From Favolaschia claudopus (Eukaryota > Basidiomycota > Agaricomycetes > Agaricales > Mycenaceae): a stretch of DNA of 64,000 nt. This document shows positions 41,431 to 53,829 of this stretch, one piece after another (the stretch's first letter is position 1; every line of letters begins with the position of its first letter). The stretch spans positions 186,001 to 250,000 of the forward strand of contig JAWWNJ010000034.1 in NCBI GenBank assembly GCA_037176885.1. The letters are read 5' to 3'. The position numbers and the translations under genes are program-made. The notes below the pieces were generated by a model, which worked only from the letters and a program-made list of their open reading frames with translations, was not told where the DNA came from and searched no databases.

Positions 41431-43204
41431 TCAGAGCACGTAACGGAAGTCCTGAGATCGAGAATCAATGACATGCTTGACCGACCCAAAACGGGAATGT
41501 AAGCCGACAAGCAAGAAACAAACGCACCTTGTTCTCATACTCCGTCTTATCCTGCATCCCCGCCTCCTTTGCAGCAGCGACGTCTGGCTCCCCATATTTA
41601 GTGTCGCGGCGCTTGTTGATAGTGAACATGCTAAATACGCCGGCACATGAGTATTGCGATCAAGATTCGGGAGATCAGGGAAGAGGTAATGACGCACTAG
41701 ATGAGGAGGGTAATTTGGCAAACGAGTTTGATCTGTAGAGTAGGAAGATAAGTGTGGCGAGAAGGAAAGAAATATCGACACACTGTGTATCCTGCTAGGA
41801 GTCCGGCCGTGGCGTCTTGCTGCATTTCTGTCAGTCTCAATGGATGATCTGAGAAAACGAATCAACTCACATAGAAAGGTGCCTGGGATTGTTTGCTACG
41901 AAACGGCTGTCAACTCAAGCTCCGAATTAGATTTGTTAGAAGATGCCTTACACCCTACGAATGAAAGTTATTGGCAAGACATTTGCGATATAAGATAATG
42001 AAAGACGTACACGAATGGTCCCGCGACATTCCCAAAGCAGTAAGCAGTACTATGAACCAGATCGATACTTTTCAGCGCTACTGCCTAGTAGGTAATCTCG
42101 ATTCTGAACTTACAAAATCACGGCAGACGCAATCGTCTGTTTGTGTGTGAGCCGCGGGCATTACAAGCGCGTCAGCTGGCAAATGAACGTACCCGATGTG
42201 TATACCCTCCCATATTCGATGAGACCATCACCAAACTCGCTGCCTACAAACGAGGATATCGCAATATGAACACGAATCCCAGACTCGAGGAAGAAACGAA
42301 TGAAGTACGTACGAATCCAACCGACTGACAATTAACCAGCCAAAACGAAACCAAGCGCTGCCAAACGAGATGACGGGGGAGGTACGCCATGCATGCGGCG
42401 GAGACGACGCAGATGATGTTTGCGCCCGTGGATGCGAGGAGACGGGCTAGAGGCGGACGTATCAGCAGCGCACAGCGAGGAAGAGATATGAATTTGTGAG
42501 ATAGAATGGATGAGAAGAGAAGACGCACTGTTCTTGAAATTAAGGGTGATGATACCGCCTACGACGAGTGCGACGATTTGCGTAATGTCGCCGACGCTTT
42601 TGAGGACGGTGGTTTTCGTTGCTGGAAAAAGATGATTACATCAATGACGGACGGGTTCATTGAGTAAGGAGAGCGAGAAAGCGTACTGGAGAAGCCCATG
42701 TCTTTGCTGGAAGAATCAAGAGCTCGTAAATTGACAGATCCGAAAAGAAGGAGGAAAGCGTACATGATAACAGACGAAAAGTTGCTGTGGAACACACATT
42801 TATATACTCAAGACTTTTGAGGCATAAGCACGCACCGGCAACCCACACCTGTTCCGTCTTGAACTTCTTATTCTTGATCCCAAGCTGGTTGGCAGCTACC
42901 CGTTGGACGGCGAGGACGCGCATTTCCGGTTTGAGGAAGCGGGCCGAGGCCTAACGGAGGGCGGAGAATCGATGTGAATATGTGATTACTTAAGTGAGAA
43001 GATGAAGGGTGAAATGTCGAACATACGGGAGAATCTGGGAGGAAGAACAAGATGATGAAGGACCATGCCATCGTCACGGCGCCGAGGATGTAGAATCTGG
43101 CGATGAATAATTTTCAACATGATATCGTGAGTTGAGTCGAAGATACGCTACGCACATGTACTGCCATTTCTCTGGTCCCGGAGCGGTGGGGCTGATTTTC
43201 GAGA
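41431..43204 (-). pseudogene. DAL5-like MFS transporter, C-terminal half, copy A
   Basis: Minus-strand exons read PTAPGPEKWQYM (43.17 kb), ILGAVTMAWSFIILFFLPDSP (43.05 kb) and RVLAVQRVAANQLGIKNKKFK (42.9 kb). Further exons carry RLLASTGANIICVVSAACMAY, SQAPFY-QDATAGLLAGYT and KYGEPDVAAAKEAGMQDKTEY. The last one is DFRYVL with a stop at 41431, the usual C-terminal end of allantoate-permease-like (anion:cation symporter) MFS proteins. The N-terminal half is missing; upstream sequence is unrelated. Compared with B and C, the exon encoding KDIKIWILFSSVFAAAIPNG is deleted. A full member would be a 12-helix plasma-membrane permease. This fragment cannot be. Confidence 0.75.
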
Positions 43205-43719
43205 TAAAATTTCTTGAATTTCTCTCTTCCCAAAAAGGAAATTTCCAGCCACCGACACGCTCACCGCACGACTAAGCTCGCCGCGCGACCAAGGTCGCAA
43301 GCGACTCACCCACCTCAGACTTATAGGTTTTCGGCGCTCGTCCTCAAAGGGATTGATTTTATCTGGTTTCTATTTACTGACTACGGAGAAGATTTTTTGA
43401 TTTTTGGTACGTTGAGATGCCCGTTTCCCGGCCTGTTTCAGGGTCCTCAAGACTACGCTAATCGGGAGACGGGGATCTGGTAAATCTACAGATCTAGTTA
43501 CTGACTACCGGGGTAAGGACCCTGAATTGTGTACGTAGTGTAATCTTGAAGTCAGTACTCACCTCGCCGAAATTCCAACTCCGTCTTCAATGATCAAGCT
43601 CTTCAAATCGTCAGAGTCTGAAAATCGCTGGGAAAGTTAGAGAGATTCACCGAATCGACCCCAGAGAACAAATTGAACAGCGGAATAAGGTGTGCATTGA
43701 TTCAAGTTGGAGTTCTGAA

Positions 43720-45250
43720 GGGCGCCGCGCAGCGGAAGAAAAAATGAAGAAGTCAGTCTGGATTCCAAGAGATAGGTAATAAGTGCGTACATCTGGCCGC
43801 GCAGCGAAGAAATTTTTCTGTGCCTTCGTGTACTTGCCCAATTTGACGCTGCTTGGTGTTGTGTTGGCGCTGGAAAGGCATGCGCCACGCAGCGGAAAGA
43901 GAAAAAAACTAGCCCTTGAAATCAGCTCAAAATCGCACGACAAGGGGTTCAGAGACACACTTGAGTATCAATGACCTCAACACGTCGCTCGCGGGAACGC
44001 GAAATCTCGAATTTCCATTTCGGGGGTGGTGACAGTGATGACGAGCCCCGCGCAGCGGGAAGAAAATTTTCTGGGGTTTAGATTCAGCAGGGAAGCATTG
44101 AGGACGAGGGGAGGAACGCACTCGAGTGGAAGCCGGAAGCATCGCTCGGCGGAAGCCCAAAAATCGAATTTTGATTTGAGAGCTTGGGGTCGATGGTGAA
44201 CTTGGCCGCGCAGCGGAGAATTTTGAATCTGACAGCGGGAAATCAGAACGGGAAGCACGATGAAACAGTGGGAGATCGTACTATTCGGGGTGGAGGTGTC
44301 GCTCGGCGGACGACGAAATCTCGAGTTTCAAGTTGGAGGTTGAACTGGTTTATATCAAGAACTACCCGGCCGCGGGACGTCGATATGCATAGTCATCAAC
44401 GTGCGCGACACGGGAAGCAGGTGGAAATGACTCTGGAGAAAAAGAGTGAAACACTTACCTCAGTCAAGCTAACCGACGTCAGGAAAAACCTGACGTAAAT
44501 TCCGAAATCTTGAAAGGAATCGTAAGAGACAAAGTTAATGGGAGAGGGAAAAAAACAAAGCTTACCAGAATACCCGCTCGCCGGACCGCGATTTGTCTAG
44601 TCAAAGGTAGAGCGCCGCTTCGCGGCACGGCGGCGGGGATGACGACGAAGGTCTACTAGCTCGCCGCTTTGAGATTTCAGGGCGGTTTTAGCCTGCCGGC
44701 AGCCAAACCTCTGAATAAAGGTGTCAAAACAGGGGAACCTGGAACGAAAAGATAGCTCACCAGAAGTCCCGCTCGCGGGACTTTGATATGTGGTGTCAAA
44801 GTGATCGCGCCGCTGCGCGGCGCTACGGCGATGGCAGCAAGAACGCAAGCGTCAGAGAATAGCGGTGCCACACGCTGCCTTACGCGTTGGTGGCGTGTAT
44901 TTGCCTGCCGGCGGCCAAAAGTCCTGAAAAAACGCTGTCAGAATGAGCAAAAAAAGCAAATAAGAACCACATACAGAAAGCGTCGATACGTCGTGTCAAC
45001 GCAACAGCGCCGCTGCGCGGCGCGGCGCGGCGATGACGACGACAACAACCAAGAATTTGACGGGTGGCTGCGGAATCCGCTGCTGTACACGTCGGGGGCG
45101 GGGTTAGCCTGCCGGCGGCTAAATCCTGGAGAAAAAAGGGGTCAAAATGAGTGAAAAAGTGAAGGAGGTGCGAACTTACTCAAAGGCTTGCTCGCGGGAC
45201 GAGAACGCGTATAGTAAACGCATCGTCGGCGTGGTCTCAGCGAAAAGAAT
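43720..45250. repeat. GC-hairpin satellite, unit A
   Basis: Two linked repeat types. The first is at least five copies of ccgcgcagcgg followed by an A-rich tract (43726, 43798, 43879, 44048, 44205). The second is about four units of 195-210 bp from 44575 to 45200. Each combines three symmetric motifs: ccgctcgcgggac, the perfect hairpin gcgccgc-tgc-gcggcgc, and gcctgccggcag. Spacer sequence varies much more than the motifs. Matching arrays exist at 53830-55250 and from 63880. Confidence 0.65.
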
Positions 45251-47203
45251 GGCTTTGTAGGCCTGCGGACAGTATACAGAAAGAAGGAGAGGTCGAAGGA
45301 AGGGAGAGAGAACTCACGAAGGGAATTTTCTGAAGTCGAAGTGGGGGGAAGGTGGTGGTGGAAAGAAGGAAGGGTTGGTTTGGTCGTGTTAGTTCCAAAC
45401 CGCTGGAACGGCGTCGGCTGAGTTGTTGCGTTGCGACGAAATCACCCGAAATTTGTTTTGAATAAATCAACGCGAACTTGATAAGTCCGACCGAGGCTAT
45501 ACGTATCGGGCGCCGCACTCAAATCTGTCGATTCTTTCAGCATCCTCAGCCAGGGGCACATAGTCAAACAGTAACTCACATCTGAACACCCACACCCGTC
45601 TCAGCCCCAGAAGTGGTTTAAATGAGATGAAAAGAAAGTGCACAGGGAACCGGATTGTCGGTAGCGCGGAGTGAATAGCGTTAAGATTTCAAAGAGTGTG
45701 CGTCGCTGATCCGCGCGGAGGAGCAGACGGAAAGATTCATCCACTTTCCGCCGCCCGCGCCGACACTGCGAAAATTCAGTTCTTCGATCCTGACACAGAA
45801 CCTGAAGGGCAGAAACCTACCAGCCAGAATTCATGTCCAGCCCAGGGCCAAGGCAAAGCGAGAGTCCAGCCTTTCAGTTGTAGACGACCCTGAGTGAATT
45901 TGGACCCGCACCGCGCCGTAATTTCGTATTGATGAGTGGTACATAACCTAAGTGATTGGCGTTGGGCAGATTATACGACTCAGAAAGCAAGTCAACGATT
46001 CACCAGAGCCTAGAACGATTAGATGTGCCCTGATTCTGAACGCGCGATCGACTCGGACCTTTTGGTCTGAGCAGGAAAGCATAGCAAAAAATTGCCATAG
46101 CCCAGGGCTCGAAGCACAGAGTTCGTTATCATTCAGGAGCATCGAGTTTTCGTAAGTCTTGAATCAGACAGCCGAAAGTGTGGCTCAGAGAACCCCCGCG
46201 ATGTCCGAGCCAGCTCACAGTCCAAGGAATAATGTCGAAATAGGTCCATGGAATTAGATGCGCCGGTTTCCCGTTGATTCGCCGTCAGAACGCGTCGCAC
46301 GTGAGCGCGCCATGCTGATATGTTGACCTCTTCGCGCTGGCGGGTTGGTCGTGGGCAAAGACCCTTCAAAAAGATTAGATGAAGGGAAAAGAGAGACGTG
46401 GCAGCGTCGGCCGATGGCAATCCGATCAGATCAATCATATCTTCGCTCAAACAGGAAATTCCGAACATTGGCTTTTACCACCACCATCGACGGCTGCGGG
46501 CGCTGGGCTCCGCTGCAATTGCGACTCAACTCTGTCTTACTACACTCTACTACCCTCAAACTCTCTATCACCGGTCTTTCCTTCTCCCAGGCACGCCCGA
46601 ACGCCGCAAACGAGCACTTGCACACATTTTCAAAAAATCGCCGTCTCGACGAACTCTACTCGGGCAGCATGACTCAACATTTGCGGAACCGGTAGCGATT
46701 GGATACCCGCGACGTCGGAGAGTGTTCTGGAGCGATCGGAGTCACTGGAGCGGAGTTGAGACTGGATGTATTTCCGGTGTGTCGCAAAAATCCTCGCTTG
46801 TACGGCCGTGTGAAGCTGATATATCCCTATCTTGGCAGTCTAAATGTTGTTTCCTGCGAGCAACTCGACAGCTCTTGCGGTCTACCAACTTGCGGCGCCG
46901 TCTCTGCGTCCAACCCGACGATTCACCCCTATTCCCAACTCTCCGCTTTCCTCGAGGCCTTTCCGCACTCTCCTAGCGTGACGACCCTGAATGTCACAGC
47001 ATCAGTCACACGGATCCTGCTTGACGTGCGTGTATTTTCCGTGGAGCTCGTTGCTGACTTACGAATATTTTCGACTTCTTGCATTTTCCGTCTCTCCGCC
47101 GCCCATGCGACTCAATTGCACGGCCATGAATGCTTCCCATGCAGGACTGTCGATCCCGTAGACTACGCAAGCAAGATTTGGCGACAGCGGGCCGCCTCTC
47201 GTC

Positions 47204-47210
47204 TATAAAG
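47204..47210 (+). promoter_or_regulatory. TATA box of the intron-rich transcription unit, copy A
   Basis: TATAAAG lies in a well-conserved 60-bp block (gccgcctctcgtctataaaga). It is followed about 10 nt later by ggtgag and a pyrimidine-rich leader, the usual layout of a pol II core promoter. The same block occurs at 56993. Confidence 0.5.
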
Positions 47211-49330
47211 ACTCGGTGAGTTTTGCTGATCTGCAGCGTTCATCGCCCCACCCGCTTCCCTCCACACCTCAAACCCACTTCTTGACCTCTTGCTAATCAT
47301 ATCTATTGACTGTTAGCCTAGTGCGCTCCAAATCCCTTGTGAGTGCTTTCACTTGTTAACTATGCTTCCAACTCAACGCTTCTAATGTTCACTCTCTAGA
47401 TAGCTTATATCTGCGTCCTTCACTTTCCCGTTCAACTTGGAATCAACTTCGAGTGCATCGGCTCAATCGGTCTATCAGTGAGTTGTTACCTTTCATTAGT
47501 TCGATTCAATGCTGACACGTTCTTGAATCTAGCGTTATTGGATTCAACGTTCTCGAATCTCATCGCATTGGGGTACTATTGTTTGTGAGTCTAATTCACC
47601 CCGCTTGATTCAACTGCATTTTTGAAGAGCAGTTTTGAAGAGCTGACGATTGAGCTTAGTTTACTTGATTTTCATTGAGTGCAGGGTTTGATTCTCCGAA
47701 TCAACTAGATCATGTATTGACTTCAATTGCTTTTACTTCGATTTCTATTCGCATTTTGTCCTTGCTGCTATTCGGTAAGCTCACTCACCGTTCTACCGAC
47801 TTCATTACGCTGACTTCTTCTATCCAGGCGCAATTCATTCTTTTCAAGTCAGTTTTGAGTCGGTACGGTGTTATCCTCTTGTTCACTTGTGGACCTTTAC
47901 CTATCTGACTTCGATCCACAGATATCACCGGAGGTTAGGGCATCGCGGGCACCGAGTCTGCCTGGTGTTCGGTGCGTTTCATCCAGGTCTGACCGACTCA
48001 CCTCGATATTGACTTCAAGTTTCAAACTTCCCGAAATGCAATTGAACGAGGCACGCTACTCTATGTAAGTCTTTGGTTTTCAACCATTCATTCGCTCCCT
48101 CACCATAATCTATTTCAGCTTCGTCTAACCCGGTTCAACACGCAGCTAAGCACACTCGGAGGCCGGAACTATGCCGGTACGTCCGTCCTTTCATCGTTTC
48201 TATTCACCATGAATGAATGCATTCAGGTTTGCCTGGTTCAGCCTGATATTGGCTTCGAGTTTCAAACTTTGATAAGACTACAATCGAAGGTGTGTAGTCG
48301 CGACGCACAATAGTATTTGACCTCTAACCATTCGTTCATTCACCATAATCTATTTCAGCTTCGTCTGACCCGATTCAATTGGCAAATCAAGCACACTCGG
48401 AAGCCGAAACTATGCCGGTGCGTTCGTCCTTCCATCGTTTTCTATTCACCACGAATGAATGCTGACTTCAACTTTGTTATCCTAGAGCGCCGAGACTATG
48501 CCCGTCTGAATCTAGATGCAAGATATGGTTGGGTTAGCTCAAGAGTCGCGCGCGCGTGTCCTTGCGAGGTATGTATACTTCAACTTCGACTTCAACTTCA
48601 ACAATATGCCTTTGGATCTGAATTAGATCAGTCTTTGATGTGTCGATGATTCATGGTAAGCATTGGTATGCCTCAATACAACGCGTTACCTGACTAACCC
48701 GTTCACATTAGCTCGACCCAGTGCTGGAATGATTCAAACTTCGGGTTAAATTCAAGTAAGATACGTTTTGCATTCCTCCCAATTCAACTGACCTACTCGT
48801 TTGCAAGCGTCTTCTTATATGGTAGATTAGACCGAGTTCCGCTTGACTTCGAACTTCAAGTTCTGAGTGAATCGAAATTGAGAGGTACGCGCTTACCCTA
48901 CTTTACTTTACGTTCCGTTCTTCGAGTCCCGTTCTTGATTCTGAGAATCAAGTATTCATCGACTCGAACCTTTTCTTTCAGAGTCGCATTTCGTTTCCTT
49001 TGTTTCGCCTATTTCTGTACTTATCATCACCTTTCTGTCTTTGCAGACTCTTCGACTCAATTTGCAATTCTGGCGTTTCCGCGTCCGCCGAAGGTGGTGT
49101 GTCTACGCCCGAGGTAAGTCAATCAATTTGTTATATCCGATCCACTCACTCAGTTTCTTCCCAACTCATTCACTTCTCTTCAAGACAGACTCAACTCGAC
49201 ATCTTAGTTTAACTCTTTCAGATCTCATAATCCCACCATTCAAAGTCCCAGTTCTTGGGTATATACTGTAGGTAAGTTCCCTCTCTTTTCGCTTCAAATT
49301 ACCGTTTGTGATTCAACCTACATGCCCCGC
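47211..49330 (+). ncRNA. Putative multi-intron, possibly non-coding transcription unit, copy A
   Basis: Starting at the TATA box, short exon-sized blocks of 40-80 nt alternate with 50-70-nt segments that begin GTGAGT/GTAAGT and end in pyrimidine-CTAG/CAG. Examples are cctt|gtgagtgctttc to ctctctag, tatca|gtgagttgttacc to gaatctag, and attcg|gtaagctcac to tatccag. I count about ten such pairs on the plus strand. Joined blocks show no long frame, and frames differ between copies A and B. A spliced lncRNA or a decayed multi-exon gene both fit. Confidence 0.4.
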
Positions 49331-49499
49331 AGGTACATTTGATTTAATTTGAGCACGACTCAATTTATCAACGTCGACTATAATTACACGGTACGCTATT
49401 ATCGACTTCTTTCGACCCGTCTCCCCACAACTCACCTCCATTCCAGCCTCCTCCTCCCGCGCTGCTCTCCCTCCGTCGTTGATTCTGTCCCGCGCGCGA

Positions 49500-49880
49500 A
49501 TCAACGCAAGTTGATCTGTCACATAGGTAAGTGAACCCGTTTCTTTTGTCGTCAAAAACAAAAGAACTGACCCTTATTTCGAAGTACGCATCATCTCCGG
49601 TGCCTCCCCGCACGCGCCGTACCCGCCTATCCGAATTTATTCACGGACTGTGTGTCTGCTTACTGAGGTCAGATATTTCGTTTCACTCGTTCGCGATCGA
49701 AGTCAAAAGGGCTTACTTTGATTTTATAGCGCATCTTCGAGTCGGTCGGCGCGCAGTGCCGACGGGACGGTCTCAATCGATGGAGAGGACGGCGTCGGGG
49801 AGAGCGGGTGCTGGTCCTAGGTAGCGCGGGGCGAAAATTTGAAGTCGGGGAACGGTGGGGTTGGGAGCGAGTGTGTCGAG
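49500..49880 (+). repeat. Highly conserved 0.35-kb block with open frame, copy A
   Basis: From 49500 to about 49880 the sequence matches 59460-59840 almost base for base, while flanks differ more. A frame from 49531 to 49824 is open in both copies with only two amino-acid differences (E/K and V/A over 97 codons). It begins at GTG inside a gtaagtg donor-like context, so it is not a stand-alone ORF with an ATG. It could be a terminal exon or simply a constrained or gene-converted DNA block. Confidence 0.45.
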
Positions 49881-51153
49881 AAGCGAAGGGGACGGGTGTG
49901 GGGTGCGTCGGCGCCTCTATGTCGCCGGCGCAAGGCGGTTAACAGCTTGAGCGGCGGCGGCCGGCGCGTTGGAGTGTGAAAGGAAAAAGCGGGGCGTGGG
50001 TGTTGTCAGTGGGGAGCGGGAAAGCGAAGGAAGGGTGGAACACAACTCTGTGTATTTCTCTGCAGGTACGTAGATGTCAGTGTTGGCGCTGACGACGGCG
50101 GCGGCAGACGAGGATGCCGAGGGTGGGGTTGACGAGGGTCTTGGCAGCGGCGGCGACGGTGAGGGCGGCGTGTCACGGGGGGATTGGGTGAGAGGTTGGT
50201 GAGTTTGTGTTTTCAAGAGCGGGGAAGCCTCTTGAGTTTCAGGTGGGTACGGCGGAGTGAATGGGTACGGTCGGGAGAGTCGGCGTTGCGTTCGGTGGTG
50301 AGAGAACAACGAGGGTAGCGTTGAGCGGGGAGGCGGGGGAGGCGTTGAGCCGAGCGCATAGTCGACGTCGAAGAAGGCGGATGAGGTGGGGTAAACGAGG
50401 GGTTGTAGTTAGGGCGGTGAGAGCTGTAAGGTCAGTGAGAAGTGAGGTAAGAGAGAAGGGCGACAACACGCACTTGCGCAATCTCGTGTAAACGCGTACG
50501 CGGGTGGCGACACTGGCGAGTCATCATGAAGTCGCAATGAAGTCGTCAAGTCGATGAGGAGGTGGGTGATGCATGGCGGCGGACGGATTCTGCGGATGGT
50601 GGAATAGTGAGCTGTGAGCTGCGAGCCTGGCGCACCTCAAAAGTGGGCAGACTTTCACGTTCACGGCGCTTCACGGTGATTTTGAAAATTTCGTGCTGAC
50701 AACGTTATCTCCGTGTCCGTTTTGGTCCGGCGTTTGAGGATTGTAGAGGGATACTGAGGGATTTGGCTCCAGAGATGCTCGGATGAGCTGAAAGCAATTA
50801 GAGGGCAGGGGAAGAAAGACCAGATACGAGACATTGACGAGACAGCGAAAATTTGTTGCGGAAAAAAAGAACGCATTCGACATCGGCTAAGTCTTCGGCT
50901 GGATGTTGCCGGATGTCATCCCGGCATGTTGCGGTATTTGTTCCCACGAATTTCCTTCTCGGAACAGACTCACTGTGCAAGCATTACTATTCAACGAAGT
51001 CTGGTTTCACCCCAACATATCTCTTGTCCTTCGCACACCAACGCAGCAAATCATACATACATTAATTCGCGATTGCGAATACTATTCGTCGTAAGTAAGT
51101 AACAAATACCTTCAGCAATATCATAATTACTCAAATTCGTGTCGACATGAACT

Positions 51154-53096
51154 TCAGAGCACGTAACGGAAATCCTAGGATCGAAGATCAACATCCTTGA
51201 CCCACAACGGGAGTGTAAGCCGACAAGCAATAAACAAACGCACCTTATTCTCATACTCCGTCTTATCCTGCATCCCGGCCTCCTTTGCAGCAGCGACGTC
51301 TGGCTCCCCATACTTATTATCGCGCCGCTTGTTGATGGTGAACATGCTAGAGACGTCGGCGCATGAGTATCGCTTAGATGGAGACTTGGAAGATTGGAGA
51401 AGAGAAATTGACGCACTAGATGAGGAGCGTAATTTGACAGACGAGTTTAATCTGTAGAGTAGAAAAAATGAGTCTAGCGAGTCGGCAAGAATGACAAGTG
51501 AACACACAGTGTATCCTGCTAGGAGTCCGGCCGTGGCGTCTTGCTGCATTTTCGTCAGTCTCAATCCATGATCTGAGAAAATGAATCAACTCACATAGAA
51601 AGGTGCCTGGGATTGTTTGCTACGAAACGACTGTCAAGTCAAGCTCCGAATTGGATTTGTTAGAAGCTGCCTTACACCCTACGAATGAAAAGCATTGGCA
51701 AGACATTTGCGATATAAGATAATGAAAGACGTACACGAATGGTCCCGCGACATTCCCAAAGCAGTAAGCAGTGCTAGAAACCACATCGATACTTTGCAGC
51801 GCTATTCTGGTTGTATTGGTACTCACAAGATCACAGCAGACGCGATCGTCTGTCTGTCCGTAAGCCACGAATATTACATCAAGCAAATGAACGTACCCGA
51901 TGCGTATACCCTCCCATATTCGACGACACCATCACCAAACTTGCCGCCTACAAAAGAGAATATCGCAATAAGAACTTGAATTTCGGGCCACATGAAGAAA
52001 CGAATCAAGCACGTACAAATCCAACGGACTGACAATTAACCAGCCAAAACGAAACCAAGCGCTGCCAAACGAGATGACGCGGGAGGTACGCCATGCAAGC
52101 GGCGGAGACGACGCAGATGATGTTCGCGCCCGTGGATGCGAGGAGACGGGCTAGAGGCGGAGGTATCAGCAGCGCACAGCGAGGAAGAGATATGATTTTG
52201 TGAGATAGGATGGATGAGAAGAGAAGACGCACTGTTATTGAAATTAAGGGTGATGACACCGCCTACGACGAGTGCGACGATTTGCGTAATGTCGCCGACG
52301 CTCTTGAGGACGGTGGTTTTCGTTGCTGGAAAACGATGATTACGTCAATGACGGACGGATTCATTGAGTAGGGAGAGCGAGAAAGCGTACTGGAGAATCC
52401 CATATCTTTGCTGTGAAGAGGCGCCCGTAAATTGACAGATCCGAAAAGAAGGAGGAAAGCGTACATGATAACAGACGAAAAGTTGCTGTAGAACACATTT
52501 ATATACTCAACGCTTTTTGAGGCGTATGCGATATGCAACACACCTAACAACACCATTCGGAATAGCAGCTGCGAACACCGAAGAGAAAAGGATCCAAATC
52601 TTGATATCCTTGACTGTGACAATTGGAATGTAATGTATAGTCAGTTCAGATTCAAATGCGCGAAGTCAGAATATAGCATAGAAATAATACAGCACGCACC
52701 GGCAACCCACACCTGTTCCGTCTTGAATTTCTTATTCTTGATCCCAAGCTGGTTGGCAGCGACGCGTTGGACGGCAAGGACACGCATTTCCGGTTTGAGG
52801 AAGCGGGCGGAGGCCTAAAGGAGGGCGGAAGATTAATGTAAGTATGTAGTTGAGTGAGACGTGAGGAGGAAGAAAGGAGAAACGAATGAGGGCGAAATGT
52901 CGAACGTACGGGAGAATCGGGGAGGAAGAACAGTATGATGAAGGACCAGGCCATCGTCACGGCGCCGAGGATGTAGAATCTGGCGATGAATAATTTTCAG
53001 CATGATATCGTGAGTAGAGTCGAAGATACGCTACGCACATGTACTGCCATTTCTCTGGTCCCGGAGCGGTGGGGCTGATTTTCGAGATACCGGCTG
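51154..53096 (-). pseudogene. DAL5-like MFS transporter, C-terminal half, copy B
   Basis: Same exon series as copy A, ending DFRYVL with a stop at 51154. It retains the exon KDIKIWILFSSVFAAAIPNGV (about 52545-52615) that A has lost. The N-terminal half is missing and homology to C stops just upstream of the GISKISPTAPGPEKWQYM exon. Confidence 0.75.
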
Positions 53097-53829
53097 GGTG
53101 AATTATTGAGCGAAGGTCACATTTCGAGGTGCGCTGAGATTGGGATTGAGAAGAAGCTCACTCGACATGCTAGCAAGCTCGTCAGTCTGGTTAAAATGAC
53201 CTATGTCGATCGCTGCGACTCACTAGCTGCCAATGAGCCCGCCCCAGCCAAGCCCGGAGTACCCTGTTACACAGTCAGCCGGTCAGTTGACCAATGGAAG
53301 TGCCTTCATGAATGAGACTTTGCCCGTGATTGCCGAAGTTGAACTTGCGTAAGTTGAAAATTCCGTCTCGTAAGTTGAATTTGTGGTTGAATTTTGGCAT
53401 TAGGACCCCGCGCTCTTGCCCCGACAGAAGCTCGCGGCCACGACACAAGGTCGCGGCGGTTGGACCTGGCAATTTAAGTGTTTCTGCGTGCGCACGGACC
53501 TCTCAAAAGGTTGGTCTTATTTGTTTTGACTGCCGAAGCCTGGGCGAAAAATTGGAGTTCAGACCCACAAGAAGCCCGTTTCCCGCTCCGTTTGGAGGGT
53601 GGATCGGGAGAACTAATCTACGGTGGAGATCGAGAAATACAGATCTAGGTACTGGCTACCGACCCTGCATTGTGTACGTAGCCAAAATATGAAGTACATA
53701 CTCACCTCGTGTAAGTTGAAGGCTTGCAATTTGAAATACAAAGTCCTTTGAGGTGTCACTGTTAGAGTCAAAATGTACGGCAGGAAGAGAAACTCGCCAA
53801 ATTGAGTTGAGGGCTGGCTTCAAGTCATC

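Larger units (their letters stand above)
40414..50642. repeat. Tandem unit A (about 10.1 kb)
   Basis: Anchors recur in B and C. gtgggca-actttcacg lies at 40507, 50643 and 60788; the MFS exon tactgccatttctct at 43159, 53042 and 63199; the TATA box at 47204 and 56993. Order inside a unit: 0.9 kb leader, MFS pseudogene (minus), GC-hairpin satellite, promoter block, intron-rich transcription unit (plus), conserved 0.35-kb block, GC-rich tail. Divergence is uneven, from near-identity to about 20%. Confidence 0.8.

Noticed and set aside
46379..47208. Long plus-strand frames upstream of the TATA box as a gene (also 56128-56803)
   Set aside because: Equivalent frames in the two units shift relative to each other through small indels, so coding constraint is absent.
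49917..50481. Pro/Ser-rich frames on the minus strand (also 59826-60444)
   Set aside because: Frames are not conserved between copies A and B despite similar DNA. They are low-complexity by-products of a G-rich region.
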